Of a DNA stretch of 34,874 nucleotides, positions 8,125 to 16,417 are shown one piece after another. A program made the position numbers and the translations under genes. Source of the stretch: an uncultured Porphyromonadaceae bacterium. GTDB lineage: Bacteria > Bacteroidota > Bacteroidia > Bacteroidales > Muribaculaceae. The notes beneath the pieces were generated by a model. The model was not told the DNA's origin, did not search any database, and saw only the letters and a list, made by a program, of their open reading frames with translations. The stretch spans positions 1 to 34,874 of the forward strand of contig CAMWIM010000019.1 of the NCBI GenBank assembly GCA_947174335.1. The letters run 5' to 3'. Each line of letters starts with the position of its first letter. Position 1 is the stretch's first letter.

Positions 8125-8397
8125 ATGAATATTAAACCTCTTGCCGATCGCGTTTTGATCAGCCCGGTTCCAGCCGAGGAAGTTACAATGTCGGGTATCA
8201 TTATTCCCGATTCAGCTAAGGAAAAGCCCCTTCGTGGAACTATCATTGCTGCCGGTAACGGTACTAAAGATGAAGAAATGGTTCTCAAAAAAGGTGACAC
8301 TGTTCTATATGGCAAATATGCCGGTACCGAAATCGAACTCGATGGCGAAAAATATTTGATTATGCGTCAGAGTGATGTTCTCGCTGTGATTGACTAA
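8125..8397 (+). CDS. groES: Co-chaperonin GroES
   Basis: Forms the heptameric lid of the GroEL folding chamber. The 90-residue protein begins MNIKPLADRVLISPVPAEE and shows the mobile loop MSGIIIPDSAKEKP (about residues 23-36), followed by GTIIAAGNG and the C-terminal EKYLIMRQSDVLAVID. Length is slightly below that of E. coli GroES. It is followed by groEL after 49 bases, a standard chaperonin operon. The promoter seen upstream is of the sigma-54 class rather than the vegetative class, so expression may depend on RpoN and an enhancer-binding activator. Confidence 0.98.
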   Translation: MNIKPLADRVLISPVPAEEVTMSGIIIPDSAKEKPLRGTIIAAGNGTKDEEMVLKKGDTVLYGKYAGTEIELDGEKYLIMRQSDVLAVID

Positions 8398-8431
8398 TCA
8401 TCCACTAACTGATTTAGAAAACAAACTTTAA

Positions 8432-10090
<1,659 letters not shown>

Positions 10091-10115
10091 TTCCCGACAT
10101 CCCATAAAACCAAAC

Positions 10116-10163
10116 ATATTCAAAAGGCTGCTTCAACCGTTGAAGCAGCCTTTTTTTATGTCC
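10116..10163 (+). repeat. Direct repeat copy 1: groEL terminator and flanks
   Basis: 48 bases containing the hairpin GGCTGCTTCAAC-CG-TTGAAGCAGCC plus seven T (10123-10157, the groEL terminator), starting ATATTC and ending ATGTCC. Copy 2 at 13562-13609 is the same apart from one extra A before the stem and one missing C after it. Confidence 0.95.
10123..10157 (+). terminator. Terminator of groESL
   Basis: A perfect stem of at least 12 base pairs (GGCTGCTTCAAC with its complement), followed by seven T, directly behind groEL. Confidence 0.95.
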
Positions 10164-10270
10164 CTTTGTGATAGGCTTACGTTTTGTTAAACACAAAAAA
10201 CGTCGTTATAATATTAGTATAATAGATAATATATTATATGTGTTGTTGCTGTAATTAAATCAAAATTTAT

Positions 10271-10278
10271 TAACTTTG
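10271..10278 (+). promoter_or_regulatory. -7 element of the DUF262 gene
   Basis: TAACTTTG matches TAnnTTTG, 68 bases before the start codon. The best -33 candidate is GTTG at 10245-10248, 22 bases upstream, slightly long. Confidence 0.5.
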
Positions 10279-10346
10279 CATTTAATAGGTGAATATTAAC
10301 CTAGCGAATGAATCAATCTTACAAAATATTTTAATTCCGATATTAT

Positions 10347-12170
10347 ATGGCAGTACACTCTGTTGACCATAGCCTCTATGAATTACTAACCTGGGTTGGT
10401 AATGGTAAGGCACAGCTCCCGGATTTTCAGCGTAGTTGGGTTTGGGATGATACTAAAATATGTAAGCTCATAGAAAGTATATCTTCGGGCTTCCCTATGG
10501 GGGCTGCAATGTTTCTTGAAACAGGTAATGACAATGTTCGTTTTAAATATAGGCCATTGGAGGGGGTAACTTCAACAAATCTAGAAACACCTGATTTTCT
10601 CATCTTGGATGGTCAACAACGATTGACAACTCTATATCAAGTATTCAAGAGTGCGGAACCTGTAACTACTCGGTCGATATCTAATAAAGATAAGCTTTTA
10701 TTAAGACATTATTATATTAATATTCGTAAGGCTTTGGATCCGGCATCTGATAGACTTGATGCTATTATATCAATCAATGAGAAAAAACAACAAACAGAGG
10801 ATATAGGTAGAAACATAATTCTAGACCTCTCTACTAGAGAGAAAGAATTTGAGAACCTTATGTATCCATTGAATGTAGCACTTGATCTTTCGGCTTCATC
10901 AGATTGGATGTTGGATCTAAACGACTATTATAATGGAGATCCTGAAATAATGAAACTCTTTAAAGATTTCAATAAACAAGTTCTCCAAAATATACAAACG
11001 TACAAGATTCCTATAATTCACGTTGCAAAGGATACATCTAAAGAGGCTGTATGTCAGATTTTTGAGAATGTAAATACGGGTGGCGTTAAACTAACAGTCT
11101 TTGAATTGGTAACTGCTACCTTTGCGGCTGACGAGTTTAATCTTCGAGATGATTGGGCGGATATTCAAGAAAAGTTCAAGTCAACCAAACAGGCTGACAT
11201 TCTTCGAGTGGTTGAAAATACGAACTTTCTTACTGCAATGGCGTTGCTAATAAGCTACAAGCAATCATTACTTGGGAAAGGAGCTGTGTCTTGTAAAAAA
11301 CGTGATGTATTGAAAATGAATCTTGAAGACTACAAAGCAAACCGAGATTATTTAGTCTCAGGCTTTATAAAAGCATCAAGTTTCCTAATCAATCAAGGCG
11401 TATTCACATCTCTAAATCTTCCATACACATCTCAGTTGGTCCCTCTTGCAACTATTTTTGCAATTGCAGAGGAGCAGAATATCAATCTATCTATCCAGAC
11501 AAATAAGGACATTCTTGCTAATTGGTATTGGTGCGGTGTGTTCGGCGAATTATATGGTGGTGCAAACGAAACTCGATACGCAACTGACGTTGTAGATGTC
11601 ATAAATCAAATAAAGGGTGGGGGTCAACCTGAAACTGTTATTAGAGCTAGCTTCCAACCTCGGAGGTTACTTTCTATGCAAACAAGGAACTCTGCCGCAT
11701 ATAAGGGTGTAATGGCTCTTATTTTACAGGATTCTCCACTTGATTTTATGAGTGCTAATAAAATGGATATAGCTACTTATCTTGATGAGAGTACTGATAT
11801 TCACCACATATTCCCTCAAAATTACTGTGAGCAGCAAGGCTATGATTCTCTGAAGTGGAACTCTGTAATCAATAAAACACCGATCTACGCAAGTACTAAT
11901 CGTTCAATCGGTGGTCGTGCTCCAAGTGAGTATATCGGTACTATGGCAAACAAAGGTTTGACAGATATTCAAATGAAGGATGCTATTTCGTCTCATAAGA
12001 TTGATTTCGATTTACTCAAAGCAGATAACTTTGATGGATTTATCATTGACAGGGCAATCAAACTTCTTGATAGGATAGAGGTGGCAATGGGAAAATCTAT
12101 CCCTGGTAGAGACAGCGAAGATACGATTAAAGCTTTTGGTGGCTCACTTGTCACAAATCATAGTCTTTAA
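10347..12170 (+). CDS. GmrSD-like DUF262 / HNH endonuclease (probable type IV restriction or phage defence)
   Basis: The 607-residue protein joins the two halves known from GmrSD, SspE and BrxU-type enzymes. The N-terminal DUF262 domain shows LPDFQRSWVW (residues 24-33) and the nucleotide-binding DGQQRLTT (88-95). A C-terminal DUF1524-type HNH nuclease shows DIHHIFPQNY (His486-His487) followed by conserved Asn residues in KTPIYASTNRSIGG. Such enzymes cleave modified or phosphorothioated phage DNA under nucleotide control. Which modification this one senses cannot be told. It lies alone on the plus strand inside the block flanked by duplicated groEL terminators, next to a toxin-antitoxin operon, which supports a defence role. 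Codon use is visibly more AT-rich than in groEL, fitting acquisition by transfer. Confidence 0.85.
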   Translation: MAVHSVDHSLYELLTWVGNGKAQLPDFQRSWVWDDTKICKLIESISSGFPMGAAMFLETGNDNVRFKYRPLEGVTSTNLETPDFLILDGQQRLTTLYQVFKSAEPVTTRSISNKDKLLLRHYYINIRKALDPASDRLDAIISINEKKQQTEDIGRNIILDLSTREKEFENLMYPLNVALDLSASSDWMLDLNDYYNGDPEIMKLFKDFNKQVLQNIQTYKIPIIHVAKDTSKEAVCQIFENVNTGGVKLTVFELVTATFAADEFNLRDDWADIQEKFKSTKQADILRVVENTNFLTAMALLISYKQSLLGKGAVSCKKRDVLKMNLEDYKANRDYLVSGFIKASSFLINQGVFTSLNLPYTSQLVPLATIFAIAEEQNINLSIQTNKDILANWYWCGVFGELYGGANETRYATDVVDVINQIKGGGQPETVIRASFQPRRLLSMQTRNSAAYKGVMALILQDSPLDFMSANKMDIATYLDESTDIHHIFPQNYCEQQGYDSLKWNSVINKTPIYASTNRSIGGRAPSEYIGTMANKGLTDIQMKDAISSHKIDFDLLKADNFDGFIIDRAIKLLDRIEVAMGKSIPGRDSEDTIKAFGGSLVTNHSL

Positions 12171-12253
12171 TCAGAGAAAGGTTAGAAAAGATTATTGTAG
12201 CATGTGCTTATGTCGTTAATGACAATTTAAGATAATTTTAACCGATATAGTGT

Positions 12254-12285
12254 AAAAATCATCTCACTAGATGAGATGATTTTTT
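12254..12285. terminator. Bidirectional terminator between convergent genes
   Basis: AAAAATCATCTCA pairs with TGAGATGATTTTTT around CTAGA. A runs on one side and T runs on the other serve both the DUF262 gene and the minus-strand operon. Confidence 0.85.
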
Positions 12286-12311
12286 GTTTCTTATTATTCC
12301 TTGCCCGAATT

Positions 12312-12719
12312 TTATTTTAAATTATGGTAATGACGTAATCCATCTTTTATCTTTTGAAGTGATTCGCCGCTTGGTGTCCATATACCATAACGAAACCTGT
12401 CGAGTTTAGATTTTGACATACCAATCTTTATGGCAAAGTCGTCAAAGTCAATAACTCTACCTAATTCAAGCATTTTAGCCACTTCATTATCATAATTTGG
12501 TTCGGCTGTATCATCGAAAGATAATATATGAATATCTTCATCAATGTTGTCCCATCGGATGCTTTGCTCGTCTGACATCAATTGAAAATTATGTCTTTCA
12601 GCGTCCGAGGCATCCATAAGCCGAGGGAATGCTTCAAGGGGACGACTCTTTTCAAGACCGTCCTGGGTTAATATAAATATTCGATTGCCTGAGAACCAGA
12701 GTTTATCTATCTTTCCCAT
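12312..12719 (-). CDS. DUF2442 protein with a C-terminal helix-turn-helix-like segment
   Basis: Residues 1 to about 80 match the DUF2442 pattern: a beta-strand stretch (DKLWFSGNRIFILTQDG), then SRPLEAFPRLMDASDAERHNFQ and IRWDNIDEDIHILSF. DUF2442 proteins often sit in two-gene modules resembling toxin-antitoxin pairs. The remaining 50 residues (VIDFDDFAIKIGMSKSKLD) read like a helix-turn-helix, which would suit a DNA-binding or antitoxin role; this part is an inference. It is the last gene of a minus-strand operon, 41 bases behind higA, and ends at the shared terminator 12254-12285. It may be a third component of the HigBA module. Confidence 0.7.
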   Translation of the reverse strand: MGKIDKLWFSGNRIFILTQDGLEKSRPLEAFPRLMDASDAERHNFQLMSDEQSIRWDNIDEDIHILSFDDTAEPNYDNEVAKMLELGRVIDFDDFAIKIGMSKSKLDRFRYGIWTPSGESLQKIKDGLRHYHNLK

Positions 12720-12760
12720 TTTGCTTATTTGGAAGATATTTGATTGGCTGCTTAATGATA

Positions 12761-13138
12761 TCAGACACCAAGCACGATTGCCGGATCAATGTTCAACTCT
12801 TTAGAGATACGCCTCCCAACCTTAATTGTCGGTTCGCTCTTTCCTGAAAGGAAATCACAGATACGAGACGGGCTAACACCGATCTTCTTTGCGAGAGCAG
12901 CCTGTGACAATCCCAATTCATACATTCTTAATTTAAGAATATCTATCAGTGATGGAGTCCCGATGGGATAGTGAACATCCTCATACTCTTGAACGAGAGC
13001 TGAAATAAGATAGAGCTCAATGCTGTTCGGATCATCGTCCGGAGTTTCTTCATTAACCTTCGGAAGCAATTCATCAATACGAGCCATAGCCCAGTTATAC
13101 TGGGTTTCATTTTCAATTTTTGTCTTGATCGTTTCCAT
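12761..13138 (-). CDS. higA: HigA-type antitoxin (XRE helix-turn-helix)
   Basis: Neutralises the HigB toxin by binding it, and usually represses the operon. The 125-residue form starting METIKTKIEN is chosen because it begins 10 bases after the higB stop codon; an upstream in-frame ATG at 13165 would overlap higB. The N-terminal half is acidic (LLPKVNEETPDDDPNSIELY), a typical toxin-binding segment. The C-terminal half is an XRE domain: LGLSQAALAKKIGVSPSRICDFLSG (helix-turn-helix), followed by EPTIKVGRRISKELNIDP. The toxin-before-antitoxin order is characteristic of higBA. A perfect 15-bp palindrome over the promoter (13492-13506) is a likely binding site. Confidence 0.88.
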   Translation of the reverse strand: METIKTKIENETQYNWAMARIDELLPKVNEETPDDDPNSIELYLISALVQEYEDVHYPIGTPSLIDILKLRMYELGLSQAALAKKIGVSPSRICDFLSGKSEPTIKVGRRISKELNIDPAIVLGV

Positions 13139-13148
13139 ATCGCTCTTG

Positions 13149-13445
13149 TTAAACCTGTGAAGCATCTTTAATTTTATCATATTCAGCGTGAGTGCCGACA
13201 AATCTAATGAAAACATATTCGTGCTTAAATTGGATTACGACAATCAAGCGAAAATCATTACCCTTAATATTGAAAATATAGTGCTGATTACCGACACTAT
13301 CCACTGAATTGAAAGTAGACTTAACATCTGCGAAGCATGTCCAATGACTTTCCCGGGTTTTAGAATACCATTCCTCCAGAGCTTCCTTCGCCTGTGGATG
13401 TTTGAGGTAATAATCAACCAGCGTTTTCTTTGCTACTATATTCAT
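13149..13445 (-). CDS. higB: HigB-type toxin (RelE superfamily mRNA interferase)
   Basis: Members cut mRNA on the ribosome and stop translation. The chosen start MNIVAKKTLVDYYLKHPQAKEALEEWY gives 98 residues, the usual size. An upstream ATG at 13517 would add 24 residues covering the promoter, so it is rejected. Recognisable family segments are ALEEWYSKTRESHWTCFADVKSTF, the strand NQHYIFNIKGNDFRLIVVI, and the C-terminal VFIRFVGTHAEYDKI, whose Arg and His-Tyr are the usual catalytic or substrate-contact positions. It leads an operon with higA (10-base gap) and a DUF2442 gene. It lies at the right end of the inserted block. Confidence 0.88.
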   Translation of the reverse strand: MNIVAKKTLVDYYLKHPQAKEALEEWYSKTRESHWTCFADVKSTFNSVDSVGNQHYIFNIKGNDFRLIVVIQFKHEYVFIRFVGTHAEYDKIKDASQV

Positions 13446-13474
13446 AATATAGGGGGTGTTTCTTAAATACGTTG

Positions 13475-13506
13475 TAAAGATACGAATAAAATTTTGTATT
13501 ACAAAA
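13475..13506 (-). promoter_or_regulatory. higBA promoter with overlapping palindromic operator
   Basis: On the minus strand TTTG, 19 bases, TATCTTTA (13482-13475) forms a near-consensus Bacteroidetes promoter. The -33 TTTG is embedded in the perfect palindrome TTTTGTATTACAAAA (13492-13506, 7-bp arms). A repressor bound there would block the promoter, as expected for HigA autoregulation. Confidence 0.65.
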
Positions 13507-13561
13507 CATATTGACAAATAAATAACTCTCTAAATTTCTATTAAACATTGTTTGGATATTG

Positions 13562-13609
13562 ATATTCAAAAAGGCTGCTTCAACCGTTGAAGCAGCTTTT
13601 TTTATGTCC
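13562..13609. repeat. Direct repeat copy 2: orphan copy of the groEL terminator
   Basis: 48 bases nearly identical to 10116-10163, hairpin and T run included. The gene to its left (higB) starts leftwards and the gene to its right (13714) starts rightwards, so no coding transcript ends here. This marks it as a duplication product. Confidence 0.93.
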
Positions 13610-13625
13610 TGTAAAATTTTTTTAT

Positions 13626-13633
13626 TATCTTTG
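13626..13633 (+). promoter_or_regulatory. -7 element of the ECF sigma operon
   Basis: TATCTTTG matches TAnnTTTG, 80 bases before the first gene. A -33 element would fall at about 13602-13606, inside repeat copy 2, so the insertion junction may form part of this promoter. Confidence 0.55.
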
Positions 13634-13713
13634 TAACAAATCGTGACGGCTTGCGTCAGTATAATTGAAAGCGCTTCTCAAGCAACATTAAAAACGAATT
13701 TAAACTTTTAACA

Positions 13714-14208
13714 ATGAAACGTATAGCCATAATACTTATTGCCGCAATCATTTCCCTGTCGGGAACAATGTTTGCCAATGCGATTACAGTCGATGATTGC
13801 TTCAAAGAATTTTCATCAGCCCGCAATGCTGAACAGGTCAATATCAATTCATTCTTGATGTGGATTGCCAAGAAATGTGCCGGTAATGATGCCGATGCTC
13901 AGGCTCTCAAAAAGATTGATTCTGTCAGAGTTCTTGATCTTGAAAGCTGCTCGGATGATGTCAAGAATAATTTCACGAAGAAGATGTCAAACGTGACGTT
14001 GGACGGTTTGGATGACATTGTCAATGTCTCCGAGAATGGTAATAAAGTCAGAATTCTTGCTCAGATTAAGAATGAGAAAATTCGCAAACTGCTTGTGATG
14101 TGCTACGGCTCTGGCGACTGTTGCCTTGTCGAAATCAACGGTAAGTTTGATATGAGCGACCTTGACGGAGTTGTCAAGAGCCAAATGCCAAAACACGATG
14201 ACCGCTGA
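13714..14208 (+). CDS. DUF4252 secreted protein, first gene of an ECF sigma operon
   Basis: 164 residues with a signal peptide (MKRIAIILIAAIISLSGTMFANA, cleavage expected after ANA). The mature part has the DUF4252 layout: an amphipathic N-terminal stretch, then VRVLDLESCSDDVKNNF, strands around NKVRILAQIKNEKIRKLLVM, and a closing LVEINGKFDMSDLDGVV. DUF4252 proteins are common next to ECF sigma genes in Bacteroidetes, and their function is unknown. The stop codon overlaps the sigma start by 11 bases, indicating translational coupling. A second, diverged DUF4252 gene closes the operon at 15259. Localisation to the periplasm or outer membrane is inferred. Confidence 0.85.
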   Translation: MKRIAIILIAAIISLSGTMFANAITVDDCFKEFSSARNAEQVNINSFLMWIAKKCAGNDADAQALKKIDSVRVLDLESCSDDVKNNFTKKMSNVTLDGLDDIVNVSENGNKVRILAQIKNEKIRKLLVMCYGSGDCCLVEINGKFDMSDLDGVVKSQMPKHDDR

Positions 14209-14713
14209 CGAATTCAAAACAATTTTTTTGCCTTGTCATCAGCAGCTCTATCGCGTAGCTTTCCGTTTAACAGGTAATCGCGAGGATGCCGAAGATGTTG
14301 TCCAGGAAACATATCTGAAAATCTGGAACAATCGTGACCACCTCGGTCAGCTCGACAATCCGGCTGCATTTTGCATGACAACGCTTAAAAATATGTTTAT
14401 CGATTTTCTGAGACGCAAACGTGGTGACGGTAGCTCGGGCGTGAGTGTTGAAGATGTCACGATTGATTCGGATACCGATGTCGGCAAGCAGATTGAGCAA
14501 CGCGATTCGCTCGATGTCGTAACAAGGCTGATAGATCAACTTCCGGACAATCAACGTGACGTAATCAGGATGAGAGATATAGCCGACCTTCCGTTTGAAG
14601 AAATTGAAGCTGCAACGGGACTATCTCCCGGAAACATCAGAACTCTTTTGAGTCGAGCTCGAAAAAAGATTAAAGAACAATATATCGCACTCTTGAAATA
14701 TGAACGAATATAA
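14198..14713 (+). CDS. ECF-type RNA polymerase sigma factor
   Basis: Redirects RNA polymerase to a stress or envelope regulon. Starting at MTADEFKTIFLPCHQQLY gives 171 residues, normal for the family; the ATG at 14162 would add 12 unrelated residues. Region 2 is seen in LYRVAFRLTGNREDAEDVVQETYLKIW and the following FCMTTLKNMFIDFLRRKR. Region 4 is seen in LPDNQRDVIRMRDIADLPFEEIEAATGLSPGNIRTLLSRARKKIKEQY, with its helix-turn-helix. It is coupled by overlap to the DUF4252 gene before it and the anti-sigma-like gene after it (14-base overlap). Confidence 0.95.
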   Translation: MTADEFKTIFLPCHQQLYRVAFRLTGNREDAEDVVQETYLKIWNNRDHLGQLDNPAAFCMTTLKNMFIDFLRRKRGDGSSGVSVEDVTIDSDTDVGKQIEQRDSLDVVTRLIDQLPDNQRDVIRMRDIADLPFEEIEAATGLSPGNIRTLLSRARKKIKEQYIALLKYERI

Positions 14714-15236
14714 TAAAAACGACATAAAACATATCCTCGACCGCTATTATGAGGGGAAATCATCAGCAGCCGATGATGCTATTCTTCGCAGCTATTTTGC
14801 CGAAGATGAGGTTGATGAAGAGTTTGCCGACGATAAATTGTTTTTCGAGGCTCTCGCAGACACAAACGATTTGATTGAAGTGCCGTCCGGCTTGGAACAA
14901 CGTCTTAGCGATGCAGTTGATTCATGGAATGATTCTGAAAATCGAATTGCCGACTCACGACGACGATTCCGTTTGGTGAAATTTATCCCGACATTTGGTA
15001 TTGCGGCTTCGATTGCAATATTGTTTGCAATAGGCAGCTTTGTAATAAACAACAATGGGCAGAACCGCGAGCCTGCCGACACATTCACCGACCCGATGGA
15101 AGCCTATGCTGAAACTCAGAGAGTGCTCGCTCTTTTTGCCGGAACAATGGAAAAGGGCAACGAGGGTCTTGAAATCGCCAATCAGGGTCGAGAAAAAGCC
15201 TTGGCAATGGCAATGGAACAACTAAATAAAATTTAA
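14700..15236 (+). CDS. Anti-sigma-factor-like membrane protein
   Basis: 178 residues. The N-terminal cytoplasmic part (about 1-90) starts MNEYNKNDIKHILDRYYEGKSS, the short helical form seen in anti-sigma proteins of this type. A single hydrophobic segment (about 94-116, FIPTFGIAASIAILFAIGSFVI) would span the membrane. The outer part is short and helical, ending EKALAMAMEQLNKI. It overlaps the sigma gene by 14 bases and no zinc-binding HxxxCxxC motif is present. The anti-sigma role is inferred from topology and position; it could also be an unrelated small membrane subunit of the operon. Confidence 0.75.
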   Translation: MNEYNKNDIKHILDRYYEGKSSAADDAILRSYFAEDEVDEEFADDKLFFEALADTNDLIEVPSGLEQRLSDAVDSWNDSENRIADSRRRFRLVKFIPTFGIAASIAILFAIGSFVINNNGQNREPADTFTDPMEAYAETQRVLALFAGTMEKGNEGLEIANQGREKALAMAMEQLNKI

Positions 15237-15258
15237 TTAATAAATTTACAAGATAATT

Positions 15259-15714
15259 ATGAAACGTCTATACATTCTTTCAATCCTATTTATTCTTGCC
15301 GTTGTATCGGTCAACGCTCAAGTATCAAAAGTTTTTGAACAATATGCCGATTCAAGAAGTGTGACATCGGTATATATCTCAAGTACAATGCTGAGAATGA
15401 TCCCTGAAGTCAAAGCCGGAGATGTCGAACTCAAGGGTATGACCGACAAGTTGAATTTCATCCGCGTTTTGACAACAGAAAGCCCTTCATTAGCCGGTAA
15501 AATTTATGATGAGTTGGCTGCTCAGATAAAGAAAGATAATTATGATATTCTCATCTCGGCAAATGATGGAGGAGAGAAGGCAAACATTTATATGAAAACC
15601 GACTCCAAAGGGGTCAATGAATATTTGATTGTAGCCCGTGAATCCCGAGAATTAAGTATTGTCCTCATTAATGGTACAATTACCCCCGCCGATGTTCAAA
15701 AAATGAAAAAGTAA
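15259..15714 (+). CDS. Second DUF4252 secreted protein
   Basis: 151 residues with a signal peptide (MKRLYILSILFILAVVSVNA, cleavage expected after VNA). The mature part shows the DUF4252 layout: VSKVFEQYADSRSVTSVYISSTML, LNFIRVLTTESPSLAGKIYDEL, then NDGGEKANIYMKTDSKGVNEYLIVARESRELSIVLINGTITPADV. It is better conserved to the family pattern than the operon's first gene. It lies 22 bases behind the anti-sigma-like gene and is the last gene of the operon. REP hairpins begin right after it and may act as the transcript end. Confidence 0.88.
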   Translation: MKRLYILSILFILAVVSVNAQVSKVFEQYADSRSVTSVYISSTMLRMIPEVKAGDVELKGMTDKLNFIRVLTTESPSLAGKIYDELAAQIKKDNYDILISANDGGEKANIYMKTDSKGVNEYLIVARESRELSIVLINGTITPADVQKMKK

Positions 15715-15732
15715 AATGACAATATTCGCATA

Positions 15733-15810
15733 ACATGCCAAAGGCATGTCCCTACTTCAAATCTTAACGTACAGGCTTGTTGTAGGGACATCCGTTTCGG
15801 ATGTTTTGGT
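15733..15810. repeat. Inverted pair of REP hairpins downstream of the ECF operon
   Basis: ACATGCC-AAA-GGCATGT followed by CCCTAC (15733-15755), then in opposite orientation TTGTAGGG with ACATCCG-TTT-CGGATGT (15779-15804). Two facing REP units form a BIME-like pair next to the transposase gene. Confidence 0.85.
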
Positions 15811-15822
15811 TGGAGATGATTA

Positions 15823-16359
15823 TCATTTATCTGAGTTATAGAAACAATCCTGTTGCCATTTAGTTACATTATTAAGAATGTAATTGCTAATATTGTTTCT
15901 ATCGCGACTACCTCTAATAAGATGATCATGAAATCGGGATTGCCACTCAAACTCAACGCCTATTGACTTTGCGTACTTTGTAACCGCACCTTTAAGGGAT
16001 GCAACGTATTTGCTCAGTGTTGGGATACGCCTTTGATTTGATGGGGTTGTAGGGACATGCCTTTGGCATGTTGGTGTACGCTCTTCAACACTTCCTCTAA
16101 TGTTATTTTCAGGAATTAATACAACAAAGTGTATATGATTTGGCATTACTACATAAAGCAATATAGTAGCATATTTGCATAGATTTGTACTGTCGCTAAG
16201 TTGTTTATCGACGTATTTACCGATTTCACTTAACTTCATTTCTTTATCGTTGATTTCACCCAAATAATGCTTCCATTTTTTTGTGCAAATAGTGATGAAG
16301 TATTCGCCGGATTCATAATCCAGGAAACGTGCTCGGGGTGATTTTCGATATTGCTCCAT
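15823..16359 (-). CDS. REP-associated tyrosine transposase (RAYT, Y1_Tnp family)
   Basis: Single-strand-specific Y1 transposases of this group are held responsible for REP dispersal. The start MEQYRKSPRARFLDYESGEYFITICTK is chosen (178 residues), because the nine residues added by the ATG at 16386 are translated from a REP hairpin. The HUH motif is VVMPNHIHFVVL (His75, His77). The catalytic tyrosine is probably Tyr160 in ISNYILNNVTKW, the family's usual C-terminal motif. Between them the sequence PTCQRHVPTTPSNQ is encoded by an in-frame REP (16046-16074). All motifs are intact, so it may be active. REP hairpins lie on both sides of the gene. Confidence 0.92.
   Translation of the reverse strand: MEQYRKSPRARFLDYESGEYFITICTKKWKHYLGEINDKEMKLSEIGKYVDKQLSDSTNLCKYATILLYVVMPNHIHFVVLIPENNIRGSVEERTPTCQRHVPTTPSNQRRIPTLSKYVASLKGAVTKYAKSIGVEFEWQSRFHDHLIRGSRDRNNISNYILNNVTKWQQDCFYNSDK
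16046..16074. repeat. REP hairpin inside the transposase coding sequence
   Basis: TTGTAGGG followed by ACATGCC-TTT-GGCATGT, the same sequence as the external REPs, read through in frame within the transposase gene. Confidence 0.9.
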
Positions 16360-16371
16360 TTGTATTTGTAA

Positions 16372-16394
16372 ACATGCCAAAGGCATGTCCCTAC
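16372..16394. repeat. REP hairpin upstream of the transposase gene
   Basis: ACATGCC-AAA-GGCATGT-CCCTAC, identical to 15733-15755, only 13 bases before the transposase start codon. Confidence 0.9.
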
Positions 16395-16417
16395 ATATTG
16401 AGAATGTAATCCTTTGT

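Larger units (their letters stand above)
10164..13561. mobile_element. Accessory block between duplicated groEL terminators (GmrSD-like nuclease plus HigBA operon)
   Basis: The 3.4-kb block carries a DUF262/HNH endonuclease gene (plus strand) and a three-gene toxin-antitoxin operon (minus strand), converging on a shared terminator. It is enclosed by two direct 48-bp copies of the groEL terminator. The right-hand copy lies between divergent genes and terminates nothing evident, so it looks like a duplicate left by insertion. No integrase or transposase gene is in the block. Boundaries are inferred from the repeats. Confidence 0.65.

Noticed and set aside
10347-12170. Assigning the DUF262 gene to a Dnd/Ssp phosphorothioation system
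   Set aside because: No dnd or ssp modification genes are present in the window; only the GmrSD-like domain layout can be supported.
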